A stretch of 61,148 nt of DNA from Nitrospirota bacterium (lineage in GTDB: Bacteria; Nitrospirota; Thermodesulfovibrionia; Thermodesulfovibrionales; UBA1546): NCBI GenBank assembly GCA_016208915.1, contig JACQXE010000038.1, positions 1-61,148 on the forward strand. Reading direction: 5' to 3'. Positions 31,574-41,222 of the stretch are shown one piece after another; position 1 is the first letter of the stretch, and every line of letters begins with the position of its first letter. The notes beneath the pieces are model-generated. The model worked only from the letters and a program-made list of their open reading frames with translations, ran no database searches and was not told the origin of the DNA. The position numbers and the translations under genes were made by a program.

Positions 31574-33433
31574 CTATCTACCCTCTTTTTTATGAAGTTT
31601 TAGATATACAATACCAATAACCATAACAAAAATAACAAAAACAATCAAAATATATTGTATATATTTTACGCTGTAAAATATTGGTGTCAATAGAATTCTT
31701 GTTAATGTCCTGAGGTTCTCATGCCTTGAGATAATATCTGCACTTGGAGGAGATGTCCTGTAATATAATGATACAAATATCTTTCCTAATGGATTTGTGA
31801 GCAGATATTTGTCCCTGAAGCGTCTGAGCACCATAACATGTGGATCAAGATAGCTTCCATAGGCTGCGGTTGCAATGAAGCAACCTCCACCGCCTCCGCT
31901 GCCTGAAGAACTGGAAGCGCCTGAAACAGTAATTGTGGTTTCGCCTGTGGCTGTGGCTCCCTGATTGTCTGTAACCCTTACCCTGACTGTATAGGTGCCA
32001 GGGTTGTTATATGTATGAGAGACAGGATTGTTTGATGTTGTTGCATCATAAGTGCCGTTTCCGTCAAAGTCCCATTCATACTGAACTATTGTTCCGTCAG
32101 GGTCTGATACTATAGTTGAGAATGTGACTGCAAAAGGTGCTGTACCGCTGGATGAGCTTGGAGTCAAAGACTGTACAGAGGGCGGCTGGTTTGTAGCTGA
32201 TTCAACTATAATTGTGTCGTCTGATGTGTCATCTGTGATGTCGAGCCTTATCCTAACTCTTTGGAGGTTAGAAACTGCTGATGCTCCCCCATTGTCTGTG
32301 ACCCTCAGCTTTGGCTTGTATGTGCCGGCATTTATATAGGTGAAGGATGTGCTTGAAAGAGTAGCTGTGTTATTCTCATATGCTCCGTCTCCGTCAAGGT
32401 CCCATTCATAGGTTGCGATATAGCCGTCTGAATCTGAGGCAGATGCAGAGAAATTTACAATCAGCGGCTTGACGCCTCGCGCAGGGGCTGCAGCAAAAGA
32501 TATTATCAGAGGTGATGTGTTGGATGTAGTGAAGGTGTAATTTGTTGATACTGCCTCATTGTCTAAAGTATCCTTTGACCTTACACTGAAATTATAACGG
32601 GTGTAGCCTGTGAGTCCTGTAAGATTAACAGTGTGTGTGGTTACAAGGGTTGATGAGAGGGTTGTAAAGCTTCCGTATGAAGTGGTGAGGCCATATTGCA
32701 CCTGAGATGTTGATGCCTCATCTGTTACCCATGTGATGGTTGCTGAAGATGCTGTAATGGTTGTAACCTGCACATTAGATATTACAGGCGGTGTGGTATC
32801 CGGGGCTGCCGCTGTTGTGAATATATAAACAGTGGATATTGTCAGATTTCCTGAAAAATCACGACTGCGTACCCGATAATAGTATTGTGTAGAAGGCAAG
32901 AGATTGCTAATTGTCTGGCTGTGAGCTATGACGAGCGTGCCGTTAAGTGTGGTGGCGCTTCCGTATGAAGAGGTGGTTCCATATTCGACCTGTGTGTCTG
33001 AGGCCTCATCTGTTGTCCAGTTGATTGTTGCGCTGGTGCTTGTTATGTTATTTGTATATACCCCTGAGATCTGTGGCGGAGTGCTATCCGTGGATTCTAT
33101 TGTCTTGCTGACTTCATTGGAATATGCACTTTCGTTTCCAATTGTGTTATAGGCGGTTATTGCAAAATAATATGTCATACCGTCAATAAGATTATTTATT
33201 ACAGAAGTTGTTACATTGCCGACATCTATGGCTTTCGTATACGCACCTGATGAAATTCCATAATAAATCCTATAACCGACAAGATCAGTCAGGGCAGTTC
33301 CGTCAGTATTTGTTGTGGGCGCATTCCATGAAAGTGTGGCAGTGCTTGCAAACAGCAATCCTGAATTTGAGAAGATGACAGCGATGATGAAGAGTGCTGT
33401 GCATAACAATTTATTTTTTAGTTTTTTGCTCAT
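31574..33433 (-). CDS. Fn3/PKD surface protein with CFI-box C-terminus
   Basis: About 619 residues from ATG 33433 ([10 protein letters not shown]), which has AGGAG 8 bases before it. The in-frame ATG at 33454 lacks a site. Order: signal peptide; Fn3 domains at about 25-105, 115-205 and 210-300; PKD domains at about 310-400 and 415-505; a Ser/Gly spacer; the CFI box ([17 protein letters not shown]) near 525; and a C-terminal helix ([20 protein letters not shown]) with a basic tail. The CFI-box-CTERM layout suggests lipid or protease-mediated surface anchoring. Expression is controlled by a c-di-GMP riboswitch. Probably an adhesin or matrix protein. Confidence 0.85.
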   Translation of the reverse strand: MSKKLKNKLLCTALFIIAVIFSNSGLLFASTATLSWNAPTTNTDGTALTDLVGYRIYYGISSGAYTKAIDVGNVTTSVINNLIDGMTYYFAITAYNTIGNESAYSNEVSKTIESTDSTPPQISGVYTNNITSTSATINWTTDEASDTQVEYGTTSSYGSATTLNGTLVIAHSQTISNLLPSTQYYYRVRSRDFSGNLTISTVYIFTTAAAPDTTPPVISNVQVTTITASSATITWVTDEASTSQVQYGLTTSYGSFTTLSSTLVTTHTVNLTGLTGYTRYNFSVRSKDTLDNEAVSTNYTFTTSNTSPLIISFAAAPARGVKPLIVNFSASASDSDGYIATYEWDLDGDGAYENNTATLSSTSFTYINAGTYKPKLRVTDNGGASAVSNLQRVRIRLDITDDTSDDTIIVESATNQPPSVQSLTPSSSSGTAPFAVTFSTIVSDPDGTIVQYEWDFDGNGTYDATTSNNPVSHTYNNPGTYTVRVRVTDNQGATATGETTITVSGASSSSGSGGGGGCFIATAAYGSYLDPHVMVLRRFRDKYLLTNPLGKIFVSLYYRTSPPSADIISRHENLRTLTRILLTPIFYSVKYIQYILIVFVIFVMVIGIVYLKLHKKEGR

Positions 33434-33462
33434 ATGTTTTTCTCCTATAGTCATCAGCCAAT

Positions 33463-33520
33463 AAAAAAGCCGCCAGAAGCTTGTTCCTGACCTGATCAGG
33501 AAACTATTCCTCTGGCGGCT
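33463..33520 (-). terminator. Intrinsic terminator of the riboswitch
   Basis: On the minus strand AGCCGCCAGA and TCTGGCGGCT form a 10-bp stem with an inner TCCTGA/TCAGGA stem, followed by TTTTTTA. It ends 30 bases before the surface protein start. Its 5' arm shares CAGA with the 3' strand of the aptamer P1 helix. Confidence 0.88.
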
Positions 33521-33680
33521 CGGCGGACGATAAAGACAGTCTTTAGTGAATAGTTGTCAGTGAACAATCAAAATGGATACTTTTTTGCTAATTACTATCC
33601 ACTGTTCACTAACCACTGTCTCTTTAGTCCCGTTGCTCTGCGTCTCCACCTTTCGGCGGGTTTGCTCTGAGCAGAGGGCC
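33509..33680 (-). ncRNA. c-di-GMP-I (GEMM) riboswitch with extended P3
   Basis: On the minus strand: P1 CCTCTG...CAGAGG; then GCAAACC; P2 CCGCC-GAAA-GGTGG with its GNRA loop; then GACGCAGAGC and ACGGGACTAAAG, matching the GEMM-I core. P3 is GGGAC...GTCC plus GACAGT/ACTGTC. The P3 end carries about 77 extra bases of 7-base repeat words that also fold back (TTAGTGAA, TTCACTAA). Since P1 competes with the terminator arm, ligand binding should allow read-through (an ON switch). The 3' end CGTCCGCCGAG is a bit unusual. Confidence 0.82.
33541..33625. repeat. 7-base periodic tract inside riboswitch P3
   Basis: On the minus strand the words CAGTGGT, TAGTGAA, CAGTGGA, TAGTAAT are followed by TTGTTCA, CTGACAA, CTATTCA, CTAAAGA. 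The two halves are roughly reverse complements, so the tract forms its own hairpin. Confidence 0.75.
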
Positions 33681-33760
33681 AATTAAACTATAAACTCAAA
33701 GAACATTGGGATTACTCCCTTGCTCTTAATTTAACTTTACAAGAGAAGTTCACTGAAAGA

Positions 33761-33776
33761 TGTGATTGAAATCACA
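33761..33776. promoter_or_regulatory. CRP-like binding site
   Basis: TGTGATTGAAATCACA has perfect TGTGA and TCACA half sites with 6-base spacing, as in the E. coli CRP consensus. It lies between the divergent surface protein and VanZ/Crp-family transcription units. The Crp/Fnr-type gene is 500 bases away. Confidence 0.65.
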
Positions 33777-33844
33777 GGCTATAAACAACAGCAAGAACTT
33801 TTTGATATCTTTGTAATAAAATAAAGGTGTAAGCTTTAAAAACT

Positions 33845-34249
33845 ATGACGAAAGATCAAAAGGGCAAAACATTTCTTAAGGTGGTATTTTTTGTCTGTCT
33901 GGCAACTATCACTGTATTATCCCTCATACCTTCTCCAGAAATAGATATCTCTAAAGATATATCGGATAAGTTCATGCATTTTATGGCATATTTTATTACT
34001 ACAGCGCTCTTATGTTTTGCCTTTAGACCTGTGCGTATATCTCTTAGCCTTATTTATGGTTTATTAATATTTTTTTACAGTATTGCTATTGAAATTTTTC
34101 AGTACTTTTTGCCATACAGAACTTGTAGTCTCGGAGACATGATTGCAAATCTTTCCGGCATACTATCATTTATCTTCCCGTATGTTGTTTATATAAAAAA
34201 AAACGGATTGAGAGGAATGTATAGAAACACTTTTAAAGTATCCGGCTGA
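33845..34249 (+). CDS. VanZ-family membrane protein
   Basis: A 134-residue VanZ-like protein with four transmembrane helices (FLKVVFFVCLATITVLSLIP, FMAYFITTALLCFAF, LSLIYGLLIFFYSIAIEIFQ, IANLSGILSFIFPYVVYI). It has the usual SDKFMHFMAYF and EIFQYFLPYRTCSLGDMIAN motifs. It is common in exosortase-linked EPS loci. The biochemical role is unclear. Probably transcribed with the Crp/Fnr gene 27 bases downstream. Confidence 0.85.
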   Translation: MTKDQKGKTFLKVVFFVCLATITVLSLIPSPEIDISKDISDKFMHFMAYFITTALLCFAFRPVRISLSLIYGLLIFFYSIAIEIFQYFLPYRTCSLGDMIANLSGILSFIFPYVVYIKKNGLRGMYRNTFKVSG

Positions 34250-34276
34250 AAATGGATATATAAAGCGAAACTTTGT

Positions 34277-34972
34277 ATGAAGGAAGACGGCAAGATAGAA
34301 TTTCTTAAAAAATTGGGACTATTCTCTTCACTAACACATGAAGAGGTAAGTCAGATTGCAGAGAAAATAGCGATAAAAAATTTCAAAAAGAACCAGACGA
34401 TCCTCTATGAAAGAGATACGAATGAATTTATGTATATTATCCTGGATGGAAAAGTAAAGGTGGTGCAGACAACGGACGAGGGCAAAGAGGTGATTCTTGC
34501 CATGCATCAGTCAGGAGATTTTTTCGGAGAGATGTCTCTGATAGACGGCAAAACGGCTCCTGCTACAGTATTAGCAACATGTGGTTCTACTGTTGCTGTT
34601 ATTTCGAAGAAAGATTTCCTTTCTATGATATTCAATCAGAATAAAGTGCTCGAGAAATTACTGCAGATATTGTGCGTCAGACTTCGCGAAGCGTGGAATA
34701 GGATACAGATGCTGAATTTTAATAATGCAACGCAAAGGATAAAGTTGTTGTTTGTCATGCTTTCGGAAAGATATGGGAAAAAAGAGGACGGAGGGATAAT
34801 ATTAAATGTTAAACTCACCCACCAGGAGATAGCAGATATGACAGGTATGGCACGCGAGACTATCACGAGGGTAATTGACAGATGGCAGAAGGACGGAGAG
34901 ATAGTTATTTTAAAGGATAAATATATACGCCTGAATCCTGATTTTTGCAAAGATTTCAGGTATGAGAATTAG
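34277..34972 (+). CDS. Crp/Fnr family transcription regulator
   Basis: A 231-residue regulator: cyclic-nucleotide-binding fold at about 10-125, with the phosphate-binding cassette FFGEMSLIDGKTAPATVLA; a long dimer helix; and a winged helix at 170-225 (LTHQEIADMTGMARETITRV). There is no N-terminal Cys cluster for an iron-sulfur centre, so it is not FNR-like. The helix R-E-T-I-T-R fits recognition of TGTGA-type sites such as 33761. Ligand unknown (cAMP or another nucleotide). It abuts prsK by 2 bases. Confidence 0.88.
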   Translation: MKEDGKIEFLKKLGLFSSLTHEEVSQIAEKIAIKNFKKNQTILYERDTNEFMYIILDGKVKVVQTTDEGKEVILAMHQSGDFFGEMSLIDGKTAPATVLATCGSTVAVISKKDFLSMIFNQNKVLEKLLQILCVRLREAWNRIQMLNFNNATQRIKLLFVMLSERYGKKEDGGIILNVKLTHQEIADMTGMARETITRVIDRWQKDGEIVILKDKYIRLNPDFCKDFRYEN

Positions 34973-34974
34973 CC

Positions 34975-37020
34975 ATGTTTGAGATTATTTTATCAACAGT
35001 AGCTGCATTATTCCTGATTATCCTTTCTTTTTATGCCTTGATAAGGCAGAGGACCGCTGCAAATATAGCCTTTTCTATTATTGCCTTTTTTATTGCGTTA
35101 ATCGAGGTTTTGGATCAATACACATTATATAGTTCGTATGATCCATTGGTATTAAAAAGGGTTGTAATCTTTTTTGAATCTTTTCTGCCTTTAACATTCT
35201 TATTCTTCAGCCTTATCTATTCCCGCCGGAATATTGCTAAATCGCTGTCTTTTTTATGGTGGGTTTTGATTTCTTTGACTATTCTCTTCCCTGTAAGCGT
35301 GTCTCTGCTTTCAATAGATAATTTTTTCTATTCTCCGGATCTTCTGACTGAGAGGATGTTATTTCTTGAGAAAATTGGTTATTGGTTTTATATAGGTGTA
35401 ATGCTCTATTGTGTAATAGCGCTTATAAACTTGGAGGCTACCTTTTCTTATACTGCAGGCAGGGACAGATGGAAGATGAAGTTTGAGGTTATAGGTATGA
35501 GCAGTATTCTGGCTGTCTTAATCTTCTATTTCAGTCAGGGACTCTTGTACAGGGCGATAAATATGAATCTGATACCTATAAGATCAGGGGTTTTGATAGT
35601 GGCCTCAATGCTTATAGGCTATTCCAGATTTTTCAGAGGCAATGGCGCAAGAATCGCAGTATCAAGATATATTGCCTACAGGTCGGTAACTCTTCTCGTA
35701 GTCGGGATTTATCTGCTCGCCCTCGGATTAATCGGTGAAGGGATGAAATATCTGGATGTTGCATTCAGCAGGGATCTGACAATATTTACTGCCTTTGCCA
35801 CTGGTATTGCTATAATAATCGTCTTATTTTCTGAAAGGCTGAGAAGGCTGACAAAGGTATTTATCAACAAACACTTCTATGCGCACAAGCACGATTATAG
35901 GAATGAGTGGTTAAAGTTTACCGGAAGGCTTACAGAATGCAGGACAATAAGTGATGTTCAGGATGCGATACTTGATACATATAAGGAGACGTTTGTTCTT
36001 AAGGGCGCATCATTGTATCTTTTTGACAAAGGGGCAGACAGATACAGGCTCTCTGCTTTCCATTCAATGCCCCATGAACCTGTTCACCTGAACGCAGAAG
36101 GTCTGATATCTTATTTTATAGAGAAGGGGAGGGTTTACAACCCCCTGGATCATGAGTACATCCCTTCTCAGGAAGAGGCAGAGTTTGTGCGCCTTGTGAG
36201 GGCAAGGCTGATAGTCCCATTGATAGGCAATGAAAGTGTAGAGGGGTTTGTAGTCTTAGGTGAAAAGCAGGTTAAGGATGAGTTTACATATGAGGACTAT
36301 GACCTGATGAAGACCTTTGCACGTCAGGCTTCCTCTGTGATAGTGAATCTAAGGCTTTCAGAGGAACTCTCAATGGCAAGGGAGATGGAGACGATAGGCA
36401 AAATCTCTACCTTTGTAATGCATGACCTCAAGAATCTTACATCTGCCTTATCTCTTGTTCTTGAGAATGCTAAGGAGTATATTAATGACCCTGATTTTCA
36501 AAAAGACACGCTCGATTCAATAAGCAATACAGTGGTAAAGATGAAATCAATGATGTTAAGACTCAGAAACCTCAGAGAGAAAGAGGCATTAAGGACAGAG
36601 CCTGCTGATCTTCATAAAATAATACGCGATGCGATAAGCATGATGAATTCAGAACATGTAAGAATAGAAGGCAGTTCTGTTATTGCGAATGTTGATAGGG
36701 AAGAGATAGAGAAGGTTGTACTAAACCTTATACTGAATGCCATAGAGGCTAATAAAGGAGAGGGTAAAGTTATTGTTGAGGTTGGACAAGGCGACGCGCC
36801 TTTTATAAGGGTAAGAGACAAAGGATGCGGGATGACAGAAGAGTTCATTAATAACCACTTATTTAAGCCTTTTAGCACTACCAAAAGTAAAGGGCTGGGA
36901 ATCGGTCTTTATCAATGCAGGCAGATAGTGCATAGCCATGGAGGAAGCATTGATGTGAGCAGCGAACCGGGCAAAGGGTCTGTATTTACAGTGTATCTGC
37001 CTTTATGTAAAATTAAATGA
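34975..37020 (+). CDS. prsK: PEP-CTERM system histidine kinase PrsK
   Basis: A 681-residue sensor kinase: eight or so transmembrane helices at 1-290, a GAF domain at about 320-455, and a kinase part with H box FVMHDLKNLTSALSL near 478. The ATPase has the N box VVLNLILNAIEANKG, G1 RDKGCGM and G2 TKSKGLGIGLYQ. The form is that of PrsK, the partner of PrsR in exosortase genomes. It probably phosphorylates PrsR (39840), separated from it by galE and the UDP-sugar dehydrogenase. Confidence 0.88.
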   Translation: MFEIILSTVAALFLIILSFYALIRQRTAANIAFSIIAFFIALIEVLDQYTLYSSYDPLVLKRVVIFFESFLPLTFLFFSLIYSRRNIAKSLSFLWWVLISLTILFPVSVSLLSIDNFFYSPDLLTERMLFLEKIGYWFYIGVMLYCVIALINLEATFSYTAGRDRWKMKFEVIGMSSILAVLIFYFSQGLLYRAINMNLIPIRSGVLIVASMLIGYSRFFRGNGARIAVSRYIAYRSVTLLVVGIYLLALGLIGEGMKYLDVAFSRDLTIFTAFATGIAIIIVLFSERLRRLTKVFINKHFYAHKHDYRNEWLKFTGRLTECRTISDVQDAILDTYKETFVLKGASLYLFDKGADRYRLSAFHSMPHEPVHLNAEGLISYFIEKGRVYNPLDHEYIPSQEEAEFVRLVRARLIVPLIGNESVEGFVVLGEKQVKDEFTYEDYDLMKTFARQASSVIVNLRLSEELSMAREMETIGKISTFVMHDLKNLTSALSLVLENAKEYINDPDFQKDTLDSISNTVVKMKSMMLRLRNLREKEALRTEPADLHKIIRDAISMMNSEHVRIEGSSVIANVDREEIEKVVLNLILNAIEANKGEGKVIVEVGQGDAPFIRVRDKGCGMTEEFINNHLFKPFSTTKSKGLGIGLYQCRQIVHSHGGSIDVSSEPGKGSVFTVYLPLCKIK

Positions 37021-37066
37021 TATGTGTACAGGAATGGAGAACCTTTTTGGTTATTATCGGTTGTTA

Positions 37067-37190
37067 GAGGCTGAAGATAGCATTTTCGCTCATTTTCGGC
37101 CTTATGGCCTCCGAGGTATTTTGCCTCTCGATTATTTAATGAGTGAATATCGGCAAAATAAAACCGCTCAAATACTATCTTCAGCCTCAG
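37067..37190. repeat. Hairpin element, copy 1
   Basis: Outer arms GAGGCTGAAGATAG and CTATCTTCAGCCTC enclose a conserved core: TTTTCGCTCATT, an inner hairpin GGCCTTATGGCC within CGG...CCG, then TATTTTGCC...GGCAAAATA and CCGCTC. Related copies are at 39687, 46761 and 57553. It lies after prsK. Confidence 0.8.
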
Positions 37191-37207
37191 GCTAAAAAAG
37201 TCTTTTT

Positions 37208-37283
37208 GTGTCACCCTGAATTTATTTCAGGGTCTTATAACTATTAGATTTGATTAGATGCTGAAACAAGTTCAGCATGACAT
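37208..37283. repeat. REP-like palindromic repeat
   Basis: TGTCACCCTGAATTTATTTC and on, ending TTCAGCATGACA. CCCTGAA/TTCAGGG and GCTGAA/TTCAGC form two hairpins. It has the style of widespread interspersed repeats. Confidence 0.65.
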
Positions 37284-37336
37284 TTTGTACGTATCCCAGA
37301 GTTTTTTAGCAAACTGTTAGACTAAAAAGGGGTTAA

Positions 37337-38353
<1,017 letters not shown>

Positions 38354-38356
38354 GGG

Positions 38357-39664
38357 ATGAATTTGATTGAAAAGATTAAGGCAAGGCAGGCACGGATTGG
38401 GATTATAGGTCTCGGGTATGTTGGCCTTCCGCTTGTTATCGAATTCTGCAGGGCAGGTTTCCACGTAGCAGGATTTGATGTTGATGAGGAGAAGATTAAA
38501 CTGCTCATGGAAGGCAAAAGTTATATAAAACATATTGATAGTTCAAGGCTTAAGGAGCAAGGTTCAAGGTTTACCCCGACTACTGACTTCTCCAATTTAT
38601 CAGAGATGGACTGCATTATCATATGTGTCCCGACGCCTCTTAGTAAAAATAGGGAGCCTGATATGACATATGTATTCAGGACATCCGAGACAATAAGGCA
38701 GTATTTACGCAAAGGACAGATTGTCATACTGGAATCAACCACCTATCCGGGCACGACAGATGAGGATGTAAGAGCAATACTCGAAAAAACAGGGCTGAGG
38801 GCAGGAGAGGATTTTCACCTTGCATTCTCTCCTGAGAGGGAAGACCCCAATAACAAGGACTTCTCGACTTCTACAATTCCAAAGATTATCGGAGGTTATA
38901 CAGAGAGATGCCTTGCTGTTGCAAAGACACTGTATGACTCGATTGTTGTCATGACCGTCCCTGTATCCTCAACAAGGGTTGCAGAAGCAGCAAAGCTTCT
39001 TGAGAATATTTACAGGGCAGTGAATATTGCCTTGGTGAATGAGTTGAAGATGCTTTTTGACAGGATGGGCATAGATGTATGGGAAGTTATCGAGGCGGCA
39101 AAGACAAAGCCTTTCGGCTTCCAGGCATTCTACCCCGGACCAGGGCTTGGTGGCCACTGCATCCCTATAGATCCGTTTTACCTCACATGGAAGGCGCGTG
39201 AATATGATTTCGCTACCCGATTCATTGAGCTTGCCGGAGAAATAAATACAAATATGCCTTACTATGTTGTGGCAAAGGCAGGATGGGTTCTGAATAATTT
39301 TTCGAAATCACTCAAGGATTCTAAAATACTCATACTTGGAATGGCATATAAAAAAGATATTGATGACCAAAGGGAATCTCCTTCGTTAAGAATTGTGGAG
39401 ATTCTCAAAGAGCTTGGCGCGAATGTTGCTTATAATGACCCGTTTGTGCCTGTTTGCAGGGGACACAGGCATTACCCGGACATTGATATGACCTCTGTAG
39501 AACTGAATGAGGGAATATTAAGCGCTGCAGATTTGGTGCTATTGCTGACAGACCATACAGTGTATGACTATGCTTTTATTGAAAGAAATGCACAGTGCAT
39601 TGTTGATACAAGGAATGCCTTTGTAAACAACGGCATTAACAGCGTGAAGGTTTACAAGGCATAA
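38357..39664 (+). CDS. Nucleotide sugar dehydrogenase (UDP-GlcNAc/UDP-sugar 6-dehydrogenase)
   Basis: A 435-residue enzyme: GIIGLGYVGLPLVIEFCRAG at 13-32, ESTTYPGTTDE, and the catalytic Cys in GPGLGGHCIPIDPFY near 256. The C-terminal GMAYKKDIDDQRESPSL is typical of WbpA/TuaD-like enzymes. It oxidises C6 of a UDP-sugar to the uronic acid with two NAD. The codons around 38540-38570 form 7-base words (TTCAAGG, CTTAAGG, AGCAAGG, TTCAAGG) in a loop region. It is in one unit with galE. Confidence 0.92.
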   Translation: MNLIEKIKARQARIGIIGLGYVGLPLVIEFCRAGFHVAGFDVDEEKIKLLMEGKSYIKHIDSSRLKEQGSRFTPTTDFSNLSEMDCIIICVPTPLSKNREPDMTYVFRTSETIRQYLRKGQIVILESTTYPGTTDEDVRAILEKTGLRAGEDFHLAFSPEREDPNNKDFSTSTIPKIIGGYTERCLAVAKTLYDSIVVMTVPVSSTRVAEAAKLLENIYRAVNIALVNELKMLFDRMGIDVWEVIEAAKTKPFGFQAFYPGPGLGGHCIPIDPFYLTWKAREYDFATRFIELAGEINTNMPYYVVAKAGWVLNNFSKSLKDSKILILGMAYKKDIDDQRESPSLRIVEILKELGANVAYNDPFVPVCRGHRHYPDIDMTSVELNEGILSAADLVLLLTDHTVYDYAFIERNAQCIVDTRNAFVNNGINSVKVYKA

Positions 39665-39686
39665 ACAATTGTATGATGAATGATAA

Positions 39687-39815
39687 GCAGGAGGAAATTG
39701 TCTTAGAGCGGTTTTTTTTGCCGATATTCCTACAATCTGCATAAGATAATCAAGAGGCAAAAACCTCGGAGGCCAAAGGCTGAGAATGAGCGAAAAGATT
39801 ATTTCCTCCTGCTTG
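39687..39815. repeat. Hairpin element, copy 2 (inverted orientation)
   Basis: Outer arms AAGCAGGAGGAAAT and ATTTCCTCCTGCTT. The inside has GAGCGG, TTTGCCGATATTCC, then GAGGCAAA, an inner hairpin GCC-AAA-GGC region, and GAGCGAAAA. It lies between the dehydrogenase gene and prsR. Confidence 0.8.
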
Positions 39816-39839
39816 AGTATTTACTGGTAATACACAAAC

Positions 39840-41219
39840 ATGGAAAAGATACTAATTATTGATGACAGCGAAGATATAAGGAAACAGCTCAAATGGGGTC
39901 TCATAAAGGACTATTCTATATTCCTTGCAGGCAGCAGGCGGGAGGCGCTGCCTCTTTTTAGAAAGAATCGTCCAAAGGTTGTTACGCTTGACCTTGGTCT
40001 TCCGCCCCATGAAGACGGGACAGAGGAAGGATTCAGATGCCTTCAGGAGATTCTTGAAGCGCAGCCTGCTACAAAGATTATATTAATAACAGGCAATGAT
40101 CAGAGGGAAAGTGCTCTCAGGGCTATAGAGATGGGCGCCTATGATTTTTACCAAAAGCCGATAGAACTAAAGGAGTTGAGCGTTATCATACAGCGCGCCT
40201 TTTATCTCTTTAACATTGAGGAGGAGAATCGCAATCTGCATTCTGAGGTTCAGAGAAAACCATCCGAATTTTCTAAAATGATAGGGCAGTGCCCTGGGAT
40301 GCTTGAGGTCTTCGAAACTGCGAGGAAGGTTGCATCTTCTGATGTCGCTGTATTTATTCAGGGCGAAAGCGGGACAGGCAAGGAACTTGTTGCGAGGGCA
40401 ATACATTCGATGAGCCTGAGGAAAGAAGGGCCGTTCATACCGATAAACTGCGGGGCAATACCTGAGAACCTTCTCGAGTCAGAACTTTTCGGATATGAGA
40501 AGGGCGCTTTCACAGGCGCGAATACACGGGTTCAGGGCAGGTTTGAATATGCAAATAAAGGTACGCTCTTTCTTGATGAGATTGGAGAATTTCCGCTCAA
40601 TCTTCAGGTTAAACTGCTAAGGTTTCTTCAGGAGAAGACCATTCAGAGGGTAGGTGGCAGAGAGGATATAGCTGTGGATACGAGGATAATAGCTGCAACA
40701 AATGTAGATATACTGAAGGCGATAGAAGAAAACAGATTCAGGGAAGACCTCTATTACAGGATAGGAGTCATAACAATAAAACTTCCTCTTTTAAAGGAGC
40801 GAGGCTCTGATATAATTCTTCTTGCAAATTTCTTTCTGAAGAGATTCAGCCAGGAGTTTAATAAAAAGATTAAGGGTTTCAGTTCTTCAGCATTAAACCT
40901 GATACAGTCGTATGAATGGCCGGGAAATGTTAGGGAACTCGAGAACAAGATACAGCGGGCTGTTATCATGGCGGATTCCTCAATAATAGGCCCTGATACC
41001 CTTGGTTTTGGTATGGATAATGAATTACTGCAGATTCCCGAAATAGAATTAATGACCCTGAAAGAGGCAAAGGATAAAACAGAAAAAGACATAATAGCCT
41101 CTGCAATTGAGAGATATCATGGTAATGTCTTGAAGGCAGCAGAAATTCTCGGCGTAAGCAGACCTACCTTATATGAACTCATGAAAAAGCACAATATTAA
41201 TAATGTGCCTGAGGAATGA
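39840..41219 (+). CDS. prsR: PEP-CTERM system sigma-54 response regulator PrsR
   Basis: A 459-residue NtrC-type activator. Receiver domain 1-120 (DDSEDIR acidic pair, phosphorylated Asp in VVTLDLGLPP); AAA+ domain 140-375 with GESGTGKELVARAIH, the sigma-54-contacting GAFTGA, and the second Walker motif GTLFLDEIGEF; Fis-type HTH at the end (VLKAAEILGVSRPTLYELMK). The N-terminal form matches PrsR, the regulator of PEP-CTERM/exosortase systems. It should act on sigma-54 promoters such as that at 45684. Confidence 0.9.
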   Translation: MEKILIIDDSEDIRKQLKWGLIKDYSIFLAGSRREALPLFRKNRPKVVTLDLGLPPHEDGTEEGFRCLQEILEAQPATKIILITGNDQRESALRAIEMGAYDFYQKPIELKELSVIIQRAFYLFNIEEENRNLHSEVQRKPSEFSKMIGQCPGMLEVFETARKVASSDVAVFIQGESGTGKELVARAIHSMSLRKEGPFIPINCGAIPENLLESELFGYEKGAFTGANTRVQGRFEYANKGTLFLDEIGEFPLNLQVKLLRFLQEKTIQRVGGREDIAVDTRIIAATNVDILKAIEENRFREDLYYRIGVITIKLPLLKERGSDIILLANFFLKRFSQEFNKKIKGFSSSALNLIQSYEWPGNVRELENKIQRAVIMADSSIIGPDTLGFGMDNELLQIPEIELMTLKEAKDKTEKDIIASAIERYHGNVLKAAEILGVSRPTLYELMKKHNINNVPEE

Positions 41220-41222
41220 TTC

